NCBI GenBank assembly: GCA_031278715.1 | Contig: JAITJW010000027.1 | Location: 1 to 42,350 of the forward strand | Length of the DNA stretch: 42,350 bases | From: Treponema sp. | GTDB taxonomy: Bacteria > Spirochaetota > Spirochaetia > Treponematales > Breznakiellaceae | Reading direction: 5' to 3' | Shown: piece after piece, positions 16,391 through 24,802 of the stretch | Layout of the letters: each line of letters begins with the position of its first letter | How positions within the stretch are numbered: position 1 is the stretch's first letter | Translations under genes and position numbers: made by a program | The notes under the pieces: generated by a model | What the model saw: only the letters and a program-made list of their open reading frames with translations | What the model was told of the DNA's origin: nothing | Database searches by the model: none

Positions 16391-18590
16391 GTTCACCGCC
16401 TTCCCCGGGATCAACGCCCCCCACTTCCTCATCATCACTGTGGAGGTAATCACAATCCGGGTTAATACACGCTTTATGGTAACCGTTCTTTTTGTCGTAC
16501 TTCTCTACCAGGAACTGACCGCACTTGGGACAATCCTGGTTGATGGGTTTGTAATGGCTGATAAAATCGCAGGCCGGATAATTCACACAGCCGTAGAATT
16601 CCTTGCCCCTGCCCCGGTTTTTCCGGGCTACAACGTCTCCGCCGCACTTGGGACATTTTGCCAGCGGAATGGATTTGGTATTCCTGCACTCCGGGAAACC
16701 GGAACAGGCAAGAAAAAACCCAAAGCGGCCCAGTTTCTTCAGCATGGGCTTGCCGCATTTTTCACAGACATAATCGGTAGGCTCATCCAGCGAACCTTTA
16801 TAGGATTCCAGAGTCTTCCCTACCCGATCCAGACGGTCCTTAAAGGGATCCCAGAATTCCCGGATCATGTCCGGCCACTTAATGGCGTTATCTTCCACCT
16901 TGTCAAGCTTGTTTTCCATGTCGGCGGTAAAGGCGGCGTCAACATAGCGGGGAAAGTACTCCACCAGCATGTCGTTTATCAGTCTGCCCAACACCGTGGG
17001 AACCAGCTGCTTATTGGACCGGGTTACGTAGTAGCGGTCCAGAAGCACCGAAATAATCGGCGCGTAGGTGGAGGGCCGGCCAATACCTTTTTCCTCCAGA
17101 ACCCGCACGATGGACGCATCGGTATAGCGAGGTGGCCCCTGGGTAAAGTGCTGGTCGGGGTAGAACTTGTCCACATTCACCTTGTCCCCGGTTTTAAGGG
17201 AGGGGTAGGGATCGCCTTTTTCCTCCTTGCTGGAGAGCAGCTTAATAACCTTGTAGAATCCCTTTTCGATAAGTTTAGTCCCCGTGATCCTGAACAGGGC
17301 CTCTCCCGCGGCAATATCGGCGTTTAGGGACCGGTTTTTGGCGTTGTTCATCTGGCTGGAAACAAAACGTTCCCAGATAATCGTGTAGAGCCGCAGCTGA
17401 TCCCGGCTCAGGTACTCCTTTACCGAGTCGGGGGTATAGTCTACAAACGTGGGCCGGATCGCCTCGTGGGCGTCCTGGGCCTTTTTTCCGACCGAGTATT
17501 CGTTTGGTTTCTGGGGAAGCTCTTCGGGGTAATTTTTGCCCAGCCAGTCCCGCAGTTCGTCAAGGGCGGTTTGGGAGATCCGCACCGAGTCGGTACGCAT
17601 GTAGGTGATAAGCCCAACACGGGAGGCGCCGATATTGATCCCTTCGTACAACTGCTGGGCCACCTGCATGGTCCTGCGGGCCGTAAAGTTCAGGCGGTTG
17701 GCCGCGGTCTGCTGCATCTGGCTGGTGGTAAAAGGGGGCCGGGGCCGCACGATCCTGTCGGTCTCCCGGATTTCCCCGACCACGCAGTCGGCGTTTTTAA
17801 TCTCGTCAATAATTTTATTAACCGATTCTTCGGTTTTAAGTTCCGGCTTGGCCCCGCGCCAGCTTACCAGCTGGGCGGTAAACGCGGAACGCCCAAGCTT
17901 AAAGTCCGCGTCCAGGGTCCAGTACTCTTCCGGGGTAAAGGATTCCACCTCCTTCTCCCGTTCGCAGATTATCCGCAGGGCCACGGACTGCACCCTTCCC
18001 GCGGAAAGACCGTTTTTCACTTTCTTCCACAAGAGCGGCGAAAGGTTGTACCCCACCAGGCGATCCAAAACCCGCCGGGCTTTTTGGGCGTTTACAAGGT
18101 CTTCGTTGATCTCCTGGGGTTTTACCACCGCTTCCCGGACAACCTGGGGGGTAATCTCGTTGATGCTGATCCGCCGGACCGGAACCTTGTCGGTTTTCGC
18201 GGCAATGGCGTTTTTAAGGTGCCAGGCAATGGCCTCCCCCTCCCGGTCCGGGTCGCTGGCCAGGAGAACCATGCCGGATTTTTTTGCATCCCCCTGCAGT
18301 TCCTTCAAAAGTTTTGAACGCCCCCTGACGGTAATATACTCAGGCTCAAAATTGTGATCCACGTCGATGGCAAGCCGGGACTTAGGTAAATCGATCAGAT
18401 GGCCTATACAGGCCTTTACGGTATACCCTGAACCCAGTATCTTCTGAACCGTCTCCGCCTTGTGGGGAGATTCCATGATGATAAGGGTCTTTTTCTCCGG
18501 CTTTTTGGCGGATTTTTTGCGGATGCCGCGCGGTACAGCCTTCCTGGGCTTGGGGTTTTCTGTTTTATTCGTCTCTGTTTTTACTGCCAT
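16380..18590 (-). CDS. topA: DNA topoisomerase I
   Basis: A 736-residue type IA topoisomerase that relaxes negative supercoils. A Lys-rich leader of about 34 residues precedes the Toprim domain (LIIMESPHKAETVQKILG; the acidic ASDPDREGEAIAWHL). The active-site Tyr is in VGLITYMRTDSVRIS. Three C-terminal four-Cys zinc ribbons follow: CEKCGKP...CSGFPEC, CPKCGGD...CVNYPAC and CPKCGQF...CINPDC. It lies 35 bases after dprA with GAAGGA as the ribosome site. The tail ends with a Gly/Glu/Asp-rich stretch. Confidence 0.97.
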   Translation of the reverse strand: MAVKTETNKTENPKPRKAVPRGIRKKSAKKPEKKTLIIMESPHKAETVQKILGSGYTVKACIGHLIDLPKSRLAIDVDHNFEPEYITVRGRSKLLKELQGDAKKSGMVLLASDPDREGEAIAWHLKNAIAAKTDKVPVRRISINEITPQVVREAVVKPQEINEDLVNAQKARRVLDRLVGYNLSPLLWKKVKNGLSAGRVQSVALRIICEREKEVESFTPEEYWTLDADFKLGRSAFTAQLVSWRGAKPELKTEESVNKIIDEIKNADCVVGEIRETDRIVRPRPPFTTSQMQQTAANRLNFTARRTMQVAQQLYEGINIGASRVGLITYMRTDSVRISQTALDELRDWLGKNYPEELPQKPNEYSVGKKAQDAHEAIRPTFVDYTPDSVKEYLSRDQLRLYTIIWERFVSSQMNNAKNRSLNADIAAGEALFRITGTKLIEKGFYKVIKLLSSKEEKGDPYPSLKTGDKVNVDKFYPDQHFTQGPPRYTDASIVRVLEEKGIGRPSTYAPIISVLLDRYYVTRSNKQLVPTVLGRLINDMLVEYFPRYVDAAFTADMENKLDKVEDNAIKWPDMIREFWDPFKDRLDRVGKTLESYKGSLDEPTDYVCEKCGKPMLKKLGRFGFFLACSGFPECRNTKSIPLAKCPKCGGDVVARKNRGRGKEFYGCVNYPACDFISHYKPINQDCPKCGQFLVEKYDKKNGYHKACINPDCDYLHSDDEEVGGVDPGEGGEHEE

Positions 18591-18625
18591 TCGTTTTTTC
18601 CTTCAAAACACTACACGCAGGGCCT

Positions 18626-19573
18626 TTAGGTTATCGCCAACTGCCGGGCCAGGGAATCGGCAAGGGCCCTGCCGGTGGAAGCGCCGCAGGCTTCTGCTTG
18701 TTCCACTTTTTCCTCAATACCCCATTCCCGTAATATATCAGAAGCAAAGGAGATGATCTTAGCCCCCTCTCCCGCCAAACGGGCGGTCCCTTCGGCCCCC
18801 AGGCCCGCGGACGAAACCCAAAGATCCCGGCCGTGTTCCAGGGCAAAGCGGGCGGTTATCAGGGCCCCCGACGCGGCGGGGGCTTCCACAATCAGGGTCC
18901 CCCTGACCATAGCGGAGATGATCCGGTTGCGGGCGGGGAAGTGCCACTTCCGCGGTTCCGTACCGGGGGGATACTCCGAAAGAATACCCCCGCCGCCTTC
19001 CAGAATCCTCCGCGCCAGCGGACGGTTCGATGAAGGGTATATCTCATCCACCCCGGAACCCAGGACCGCGTAGGTTTTGGCCCCTCCTTCCAGGTTTCCC
19101 CGGTGGGCTGTGGCGTCAATACCCAGGGCAAGGCCCGAAACAACGGAAATACCCTGAAGTCCAAGGCCACGGCCTATATCAAAGGCCGCTTTAAGGGCCG
19201 CGGCCCCGGGTTTCCGGGTTCCCACGATGGCCGCCGCCGGTTTATCCGCATCGGGCAGGGCGCCCCGGTAAAAAAGCAGGGCCGGCGGATCGTAGATCTC
19301 CCGGAGCAACGGCGGATAGGAGGCGGATACCAGGGACACCCAGCGGATGCCCCGCTTTGCCGCATTCGCGGCGTCCCGTTCCGCATCCCGGCGGACCTCA
19401 TCCATAGCGGTATACCGCTTAAGGGGGCGGCCCAGCAGGGCTTCCAGATCGGGGCCGGACATGCGGACCAGATCATCTTCCCCCATGAGTTTCCTGCAAA
19501 GTTTCCCCCGTTCGGCCGGCTTTATGTCCGGTATACGGATTATCATCAGATCAAGCAAACCGCGGTCCATCAT
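18626..19573 (-). CDS. dprA: DNA-processing protein DprA
   Basis: A 315-residue Rossmann-fold single-strand DNA-binding protein that loads RecA on incoming DNA in transformable bacteria. Motifs: PPALLFYRGALPDADKPAAA, VGTRKPG, SGLALGIDATAHRG, GSGVDEIYPSSN and SEYPPGTEPRKWHFPARNRI, then GTLIVEAPAASGALITA. The protein ends soon after the Rossmann domain, without a clear C-terminal winged helix. The start overlaps the TPR gene by four bases (ATGA). Its presence does not prove competence, because dprA is widespread in non-competent bacteria and is habitually linked to topA. Confidence 0.95.
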   Translation of the reverse strand: MMDRGLLDLMIIRIPDIKPAERGKLCRKLMGEDDLVRMSGPDLEALLGRPLKRYTAMDEVRRDAERDAANAAKRGIRWVSLVSASYPPLLREIYDPPALLFYRGALPDADKPAAAIVGTRKPGAAALKAAFDIGRGLGLQGISVVSGLALGIDATAHRGNLEGGAKTYAVLGSGVDEIYPSSNRPLARRILEGGGGILSEYPPGTEPRKWHFPARNRIISAMVRGTLIVEAPAASGALITARFALEHGRDLWVSSAGLGAEGTARLAGEGAKIISFASDILREWGIEEKVEQAEACGASTGRALADSLARQLAIT

Positions 19574-20325
19574 CGTATCTGCCCTAAAATATAATCCCGG
19601 TTGTTCCGGGCCTCGGCCTGTTTCGCGGTATCCTTCGTCGATACCACAATACGGTCGTACAGATCCACCGCCTTTTCATAATTGGCAATCATATAATACG
19701 CACGGGCCAGGGCAAACATGGCGTCCGCATCCCGGCTCATAAGTTCCAGATACCTTTCCAAGTGGGGGACAGCCTCCGCCGGCCGTTCCAACTCAAACGT
19801 ATAGAGTATCCCCAGGCCATAACGGGGCTTGGCATACTCGGTGTCAAGTTCAATGGCCCGCAGATAGGCCCGTTCCGCCATAGTAAAATAATGATTCTGC
19901 TCGGCCTGAAAACTCATCTGAGACGGGGAAAACCCAAGGGCGTTCTTCGCCACAATTGCGGCGGAAACCCCGGTAAGATAAAAAATAGTCGGATCCTCCC
20001 CGTTGTAGCGGATCGACATATCCAGCGCGTCCAGCGCGTCCCGGTGCATCCCCTTGTCGGCCAGCCGTACCGCCAGTATTTTCCAGTAGGTGCCGGTCTG
20101 GGCGGCATCCCGTACATGATCTTCAAGCGCCTCTTCATAGATGGCGATGGCCTTGCGCAGTCCATCAATCGTAACAGGTATCCCTCCACGGGGGCTCAAT
20201 TCCGCGATACGCCGCGCCAGTTCGTAACGGTTTTTTTGCCGCCCGGCAAAGTACAGCCCCAGGATCATGCCGGCAATCACAAGGACTACCGCCAGGCCCA
20301 ATACATTTCCCCGTTTCCACTTCAC
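19570..20325 (-). CDS. Membrane-anchored tetratricopeptide-repeat protein
   Basis: A 251-residue protein with one N-terminal membrane segment (about residues 8-27, LGLAVVLVIAGMILGLYF) and a soluble region of TPR-like helix pairs. Recognisable repeats are DALDALDMSIRYNGEDPTIF, YLRAIELDTEYAKPRYGLG, AVPHLERYLELMSRDADAMF and YYMIANYEKAVDLYDRI. TPR domains mediate protein-protein contacts. It starts at a GTG that overlaps the xerD stop (GTGA), and its own stop overlaps dprA, so it is firmly inside the operon. A role in division or envelope assembly is suggested only by position. No enzymatic motif is visible. Confidence 0.75.
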   Translation of the reverse strand: MKWKRGNVLGLAVVLVIAGMILGLYFAGRQKNRYELARRIAELSPRGGIPVTIDGLRKAIAIYEEALEDHVRDAAQTGTYWKILAVRLADKGMHRDALDALDMSIRYNGEDPTIFYLTGVSAAIVAKNALGFSPSQMSFQAEQNHYFTMAERAYLRAIELDTEYAKPRYGLGILYTFELERPAEAVPHLERYLELMSRDADAMFALARAYYMIANYEKAVDLYDRIVVSTKDTAKQAEARNNRDYILGQIR

Positions 20326-21269
20326 GTCTTCGTCTCCCGCAGGGCCGTGTCTTTTCCCAGTCTGGGCAGGAATTTCCGGTGGTTTTCCCTGAGCAGAGAA
20401 ACATCCACATGGGTGTATATCTGGGTGGTGGCAAGATCGCTGTGCCCCAACAGCGCCTGCACGGAGCGGAGATCCGCCCCGCCGGAAAGTAATTCGGTAG
20501 CAAAACTGTGCCGCAGCGCGTGCAGATGGGAACTGGTCCCTGCCAGGGACGTAAACCGGGCATAATTTTTCCATATTCCCTTTCGGGACAGACGTTTTCC
20601 GGAACGGCCGACAAACAGGGCCCGGCTGTGGCGGTGCTTCACAAGGCTGGGCCGGGATTCCTTCAAATAACGCCGCAGCCAGGAAGCGGCTACATCCCCA
20701 AAAACCACAAGCCGTTCCTTGTTCCCCTTGCCTTTTACCCGGGCAATTCCGCCGCCTTCTGCAGTACCGGAATGGGGATCGGGCAGTTCAAGATCCCGCA
20801 GGTCAAGGGACACCGCCTCGGAAACCCTTAACCCCGCGGAATAAATAAGCTCAAAAATCGTCCGGTCCCGCAAACCCAGGGGAGTCTCGCTGTTCACCAC
20901 GTTCAGGAGACGTTCCACCGTTTCCCGGGAAAGTACTTCCGGCAGGCGAAGGGGCCGCCGGGGCATTTCCAGGATGGCGGCCGGATTATCGGCCCTGATC
21001 GACTCATCTATCGTAAACCGGAAGAAAGACCTAAGTGCGGAGATCGCCTTGGCAGTGGACCGGGAGTCGATCCGGTCTATCCTCCGGCGCATGTCCAGAT
21101 ACCTGGACATACCCGAAGAATCCACCAGCTCCAGCTTCAGCCCCTCCGTGTCAAGCCATTCCAGGAAACGCCGTGCCTCCATCCGGTAGGTTTCCGCCGT
21201 CAGCGGGGAACGGCGTTCCTGGGCAATCAGCCGCGAGTAAAACTGATCGTACAGCGTTGTACCCGCCAC
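20322..21269 (-). CDS. xerD: Tyrosine recombinase, XerD-like
   Basis: A 315-residue tyrosine recombinase, the second Xer-type enzyme of the window. The catalytic residues are present: Arg in SAGLRVSEAVSLDL, Lys in VKGKGNKERLVVF, His-x-x-Arg in HALRHSFATELL, His in LLGHSDLATTQ and Tyr in IYTHVD. It starts with GTG three bases after the ftsZ stop. Together with XerC 4 kb downstream it could form the heterotetramer that acts at dif. Assignment as XerD rather than XerC is inferred from context: the other copy sits at the conserved codV/xerC locus. Confidence 0.85.
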   Translation of the reverse strand: MAGTTLYDQFYSRLIAQERRSPLTAETYRMEARRFLEWLDTEGLKLELVDSSGMSRYLDMRRRIDRIDSRSTAKAISALRSFFRFTIDESIRADNPAAILEMPRRPLRLPEVLSRETVERLLNVVNSETPLGLRDRTIFELIYSAGLRVSEAVSLDLRDLELPDPHSGTAEGGGIARVKGKGNKERLVVFGDVAASWLRRYLKESRPSLVKHRHSRALFVGRSGKRLSRKGIWKNYARFTSLAGTSSHLHALRHSFATELLSGGADLRSVQALLGHSDLATTQIYTHVDVSLLRENHRKFLPRLGKDTALRETKT

Positions 21270-21272
21270 TCC

Positions 21273-22493
21273 TTACAGACCTTTTATACCGGATACACCG
21301 GGTAAACCGGGTAAACTGGGATCCGACGGCGGGGGTTTCGGTGTTTTACGCATAATGGCGGGAACATCCAGATCCTCCTCGGTATAGACCTCCCCCCTGC
21401 GGGAAAGAAAATCGACCGGTTTCGTAGCACCGCGAATTTTCTGCCATTCGGTAATGTCGATAAAATCCGTTTCCCTGGGCTTTACAGGTTCACCGGCGAC
21501 GCCCGAATTGTTCAATGCCTGATTCTTGCCCTGAAAGCCGGTGGCAATAACAGTAACCCGTACGCTGTCCCCCAGCTCTTCGGCAAGGGTAACCCCGTGG
21601 ATAATGGACACATTGGGATCTGCATTGCTGCGGATAATGTTGATTATCTCATCAAGTTCCGTCAGGGCCAGTTCGTTATTGGCCGACACGTTTACCAGAA
21701 TACGGGTAGCCCCATCTATCTTTGTTGCCTCCAGCAGGGGATTATCAATAGCCTTTTGGGCGGCCGCGGCAGCCCGGTTTTCCCCGCTGCCAATACCAAT
21801 ACCCAGCAGGGCGTCCCCCTGGTTCTTCATCGTGGATTCAACATCCGCAAAATCAATATTAACAAGTCCCGGCCGTGTAATCAAATCCGATATACTCCGT
21901 ACTCCTTCACAAAGCACCTCGTCGGCCTTCTGGTAGGCCTGGATCAGGGAGGTCTTCTGCTCCACTATACTAAGCAATTGCTGATTCGGAATGGTAATCA
22001 GGGTGTCCACCACTCCCCGCAGCTTCCTGATCCCCTCCTCGGCCAAGGCCATTTTATAGGGCCCTTCAAAGCCAAAAGGCTTTGTTACCACAGCAACAGT
22101 CAACACTCCCTCTTCCTTGGCAATCTGGGCGATAACCGGAGCGGCTCCCGTTCCCGTACCACCGCCCATACCGGCAGTAATGACAACCATGTCCGCATCT
22201 TTCACCTGTTCCCGAATCAGATCATGATCCTCGTTGGCGGCTTTTTCACCTTTTTCAGGATTTCCCCCCGCCCCTCTGCCACCGGTCAATTTCTTGCCGA
22301 TCTGAATCTTGTTCGATGCTATGCTTTTCCGGACAAGATCCTGGAGATCCGTGTTGATCGTGATAAATTCCACACCCGCCAACATGCCCTCAATCATCCT
22401 GTTGATCGCGTTAGTACCGCCGCCGCCCACACCGATAACTTTGATTATTACCGGTATCGGACCACAAAAATTTTCATCAACCACGATAGTCAT
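21273..22493 (-). CDS. ftsZ: Cell division protein FtsZ
   Basis: A 406-residue tubulin-like GTPase that forms the division ring. [13 protein letters not shown] lies near residue 21, the tubulin signature GGGTGTG at 110-116 and FGFEGPYKM after it. The T7-loop region includes [14 protein letters not shown]. The C-terminal anchor motif resembles the FtsA-binding peptide ([10 protein letters not shown], residues 374-383) but is followed by another 23 residues rich in Pro, Gly and Leu. GGGGAGAAG precedes the ATG. An 85-base gap with a hairpin and a palindrome separates it from ftsA. Confidence 0.97.
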   Translation of the reverse strand: MTIVVDENFCGPIPVIIKVIGVGGGGTNAINRMIEGMLAGVEFITINTDLQDLVRKSIASNKIQIGKKLTGGRGAGGNPEKGEKAANEDHDLIREQVKDADMVVITAGMGGGTGTGAAPVIAQIAKEEGVLTVAVVTKPFGFEGPYKMALAEEGIRKLRGVVDTLITIPNQQLLSIVEQKTSLIQAYQKADEVLCEGVRSISDLITRPGLVNIDFADVESTMKNQGDALLGIGIGSGENRAAAAAQKAIDNPLLEATKIDGATRILVNVSANNELALTELDEIINIIRSNADPNVSIIHGVTLAEELGDSVRVTVIATGFQGKNQALNNSGVAGEPVKPRETDFIDITEWQKIRGATKPVDFLSRRGEVYTEEDLDVPAIMRKTPKPPPSDPSLPGLPGVSGIKGL

Positions 22494-22515
22494 TTCTTCT
22501 CCCCAATCGTTCTAA

Positions 22516-22531
22516 TGTGATGTATATCACC
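22516..22531. promoter_or_regulatory. CRP/FNR-like palindrome upstream of ftsZ
   Basis: TGTGA-N6-TCACC (22516-22531) is centred on the palindrome GTGAT-GTAT-ATCAC. The spacing matches CRP-family half-sites. It lies 23-38 bases before the ftsZ start on the transcribed side, so a bound protein would hinder rather than recruit polymerase unless a promoter lies nearby. A single site of this size can arise by chance. Confidence 0.35.
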
Positions 22532-22546
22532 TCAAGGTAAGCTACA

Positions 22547-22576
22547 TTGCCGGATTCTGTTAAGCGTATCCGGCAA
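22547..22576. other. Hairpin between ftsA and ftsZ
   Basis: TTGCCGGAT (22547-22555) and ATCCGGCAA (22568-22576) form a perfect 9-bp stem with a 12-base loop, immediately after the ftsA stop. No T-run follows on the minus strand. It may protect or divide the ftsA-ftsZ message, which would let FtsZ be made in excess over FtsA. Confidence 0.5.
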
Positions 22577-22578
22577 CC

Positions 22579-23814
22579 CTAAAAAAACTCTTTTAACCAG
22601 TCAACAACTCTTCCAATACCCCACCTATTCCCTCCTTTTCCGCCAACCAGAATTTCTCCGCCCCGTTCCTCCATCCCGCGGCTTTTCCTGTCGTTTCCTT
22701 CCAGGGCAAGGCCTATGGCGGTGGCATACATCGGATTGCGGTACTCCTCCGAAAGTCCCGGCACAGGCAGGGGGTTTCCCACCCGGACGGGCATCCTAAA
22801 AATATGTGAAGCCAGCTCCGCCGCGCCGGAAAGCATGGCCCCGCCGCCGGTAAGAACGATCCCCGCTCCCAGGGGAAGGACCAGCTTATCCAGCTTTTCC
22901 TTAACCAGCCGGTAGATCTCATCTACCCGCGGACGGACAATTTCCAAAACTTGCTCCCGCGTTATGGATACGGTAGGACGGCCCCCAATACCGGGAATAA
23001 TCACCTCATCCCCTTCAAGAAGGCTGTCCCAACAACAGCCGGCCTCCAGTTTTACCTTCTCTGCGTTCTCAAACGAAATACTCCTGACAATCGAAATATC
23101 CCGGCTTATCAATTCCGAACCCGCGGGGATAGAACTGGTGGAACAGGGAGCGCCATCGGCATACACCAGTAGCTCCGTGGTTCCGCTTCCCAGATCGACA
23201 AGCGCCACTCCCATCTCTTTTTCTTCCTGGGTCAGCACCGAACGGCCGGCGGCCAGGGACTGAAGTATCAGATCGTCCACGCGGAAACCCGCACGGTTAA
23301 CACACTTGATAAGGTTCTGGGCGCTTGTACTTGAACAGGTAATAATATGTACCTCCGCCTCAAGCCGTACCCCCAGCATGTCCAGAGGGTTGCGGATCCC
23401 CTTTTGGCTGTCCACAATATAACTTTGGGGTATAACTTCCAGAACCTGACGGTCCATGGTAATTTTTACCTCCTGGGCCAGCTGGAGAACCCGGCTTAGA
23501 TCCTCCGGGCCAATTTCCCGGGTTTCCCGGTTCTTGCCCGATACGGTAACCACCCCGCGGGAATTAATACCGTCAATGTGGCTCCCGCCAATACCGGTCC
23601 AGCAACTGTGAATTTCCCGGCCACACATCATCTCCGCTTCCTCAACCGCGGCGATTACCGATCTGAACGTGGCTTCGATATTTACCACCACTCCCTTCTT
23701 TATGCCTGTCGAAGGGCAGAACCCAATACCGGTGATTTCAAGATTTCCACTTTCATTGCGTTCGCCTATGACAACGCATACCTTGGCCGTGCCAATATCA
23801 AGGCCGACCACCAT
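22579..23814 (-). CDS. ftsA: Cell division protein FtsA
   Basis: A 411-residue actin-like ATPase that tethers FtsZ to the membrane. It opens VVGLDIGTAKVCVVIGE, has the SHS2/1C region (HSCWTGIGGSHIDGINSRG), the phosphate-2 motif ALVDLGSGTTELLVY and the adenosine motif GIVLTGGGAMLSGAAEL. The C-terminus GIGRVVDWLKEFF is an amphipathic membrane-targeting helix. ATG 23814 has no ribosome site at a normal distance. A strong AAAGGAGG (23843-23836) instead lies six bases before an in-frame CTG at 23829, which would add five residues (see findings). Confidence 0.95.
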   Translation of the reverse strand: MVVGLDIGTAKVCVVIGERNESGNLEITGIGFCPSTGIKKGVVVNIEATFRSVIAAVEEAEMMCGREIHSCWTGIGGSHIDGINSRGVVTVSGKNRETREIGPEDLSRVLQLAQEVKITMDRQVLEVIPQSYIVDSQKGIRNPLDMLGVRLEAEVHIITCSSTSAQNLIKCVNRAGFRVDDLILQSLAAGRSVLTQEEKEMGVALVDLGSGTTELLVYADGAPCSTSSIPAGSELISRDISIVRSISFENAEKVKLEAGCCWDSLLEGDEVIIPGIGGRPTVSITREQVLEIVRPRVDEIYRLVKEKLDKLVLPLGAGIVLTGGGAMLSGAAELASHIFRMPVRVGNPLPVPGLSEEYRNPMYATAIGLALEGNDRKSRGMEERGGEILVGGKGGNRWGIGRVVDWLKEFF

Positions 23815-23818
23815 ATTA

Positions 23819-24802
23819 TCACTGGCCAGAGGGAACCTCCTTTAATCTGTACGAAGCAGTTCCAGTTCTAAAATCGATTTCTTCGATCCCCCGATTCTCC
23901 TGAGCAAACACGTCAAGCATAAGCATAACATAGCCCAGCGTCTCTTCGTTCAATGACGATTCCAGCCGGACCCGTATGGGACTGTGTACCGGGTAAAGTA
24001 CCAGATCAAAGCCGTCAAAGGGCTTTTTATTTATTTTAATCTCCGATACGGCCCCAAGCAACTCGGCGTTGGCATGGCGAATCCGGTCAAGACTGGCAAA
24101 CAGGGGCAAGTACAGGGCCGAAAGGGGCGTATCATCTTCCAGGGGTAAACCGGAAAGCACCGGCAGGGACTGGGTTCCATAGGGGACGCCGCCGGTCTTA
24201 AACGCAACCCCGTAGCGATCAAAGTAGACGGGGACCTGCCGGCCGTTCCGGACGGCAAAGGCAACGGCCACCGCCGTCCGGGGTAGCACCAGAATCTTTA
24301 CCGTTCCGGGAAAATGCTTCGTTACCCTGGCGGATTCCACCTCTTTTATCTGTTCAAGGTTTTTTTCTACGGCCCGCCGGTCAACCGAAATAAAAGAACT
24401 CCGTTCCCCAATGCCGCCCCGGAGCAGTATCTCCGTCCGTTCCAGTCCCGGAAACCCGGTTACTTCAATACGGGAAAGGGGCATACAGGGACTGATAATC
24501 AGAAGCCAGACAAGTTCAAGAACCAGTACGGCGGCGGCGGCGACAATGATTACCTTGATGCCCTTTTCCAGCCCCCCGCGGCCTTTCAACGGTTCCCTAT
24601 AGTCCGCTCCGGCAGAAAAATTCCCTTTCCCCGGAAACGGTTTTTCTACAAAAGCTTTTTCTGCAAATGGTTCTTCCGGGAAAGGTTCTTCCCGGCCGGA
24701 ATATGCCCCGGACCGGCTGCCCCCGCGGAGATTTGGGACATCCGGTGTTTTCCGCAATCCGGCTGGAGGCTGCCGTGATGATGGGACAAATTTATCCGGC
24801 AT
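23819..24802 (-). CDS. ftsQ: Cell division protein FtsQ/DivIB
   Basis: A 327-residue bitopic divisome protein. The first 80 residues are cytoplasmic and contain a Pro/Phe/Glu/Lys repeat (EEPFPEEPFAEKAFVEKPF, about 38-56). The membrane segment is about 82-104, followed by a POTRA domain (SRIEVTGFPGLERTEIL) and the FtsQ beta domain (RTAVAVAFAVRNGRQVPVYF; DRYGVAF). The start overlaps the ftsW stop by 11 bases. FtsQ bridges FtsL and FtsW/PBP3 in the divisome. The N-terminal extension is longer than in model species. Confidence 0.9.
   Translation of the reverse strand: MPDKFVPSSRQPPAGLRKTPDVPNLRGGSRSGAYSGREEPFPEEPFAEKAFVEKPFPGKGNFSAGADYREPLKGRGGLEKGIKVIIVAAAAVLVLELVWLLIISPCMPLSRIEVTGFPGLERTEILLRGGIGERSSFISVDRRAVEKNLEQIKEVESARVTKHFPGTVKILVLPRTAVAVAFAVRNGRQVPVYFDRYGVAFKTGGVPYGTQSLPVLSGLPLEDDTPLSALYLPLFASLDRIRHANAELLGAVSEIKINKKPFDGFDLVLYPVHSPIRVRLESSLNEETLGYVMLMLDVFAQENRGIEEIDFRTGTASYRLKEVPSGQ

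Noticed and set aside
15026-16465. A 479-codon open frame on the plus strand
   Set aside because: It lies antisense to hslV and xerC, whose motifs and catalytic residues are clear. GC-rich third positions keep the opposite strand open; no ribosome site or protein family is seen.
18626-19573. dprA together with cinA as proof of natural competence
   Set aside because: No com genes are present in the window, dprA is widespread in non-competent bacteria, and the cinA-type gene here has only the amidase domain.
15449-21269. Two tyrosine recombinases as evidence for a prophage or integron
   Set aside because: Both are Xer-like in size and sit in a conserved housekeeping operon. No attachment repeats, phage genes or compositional break are seen.
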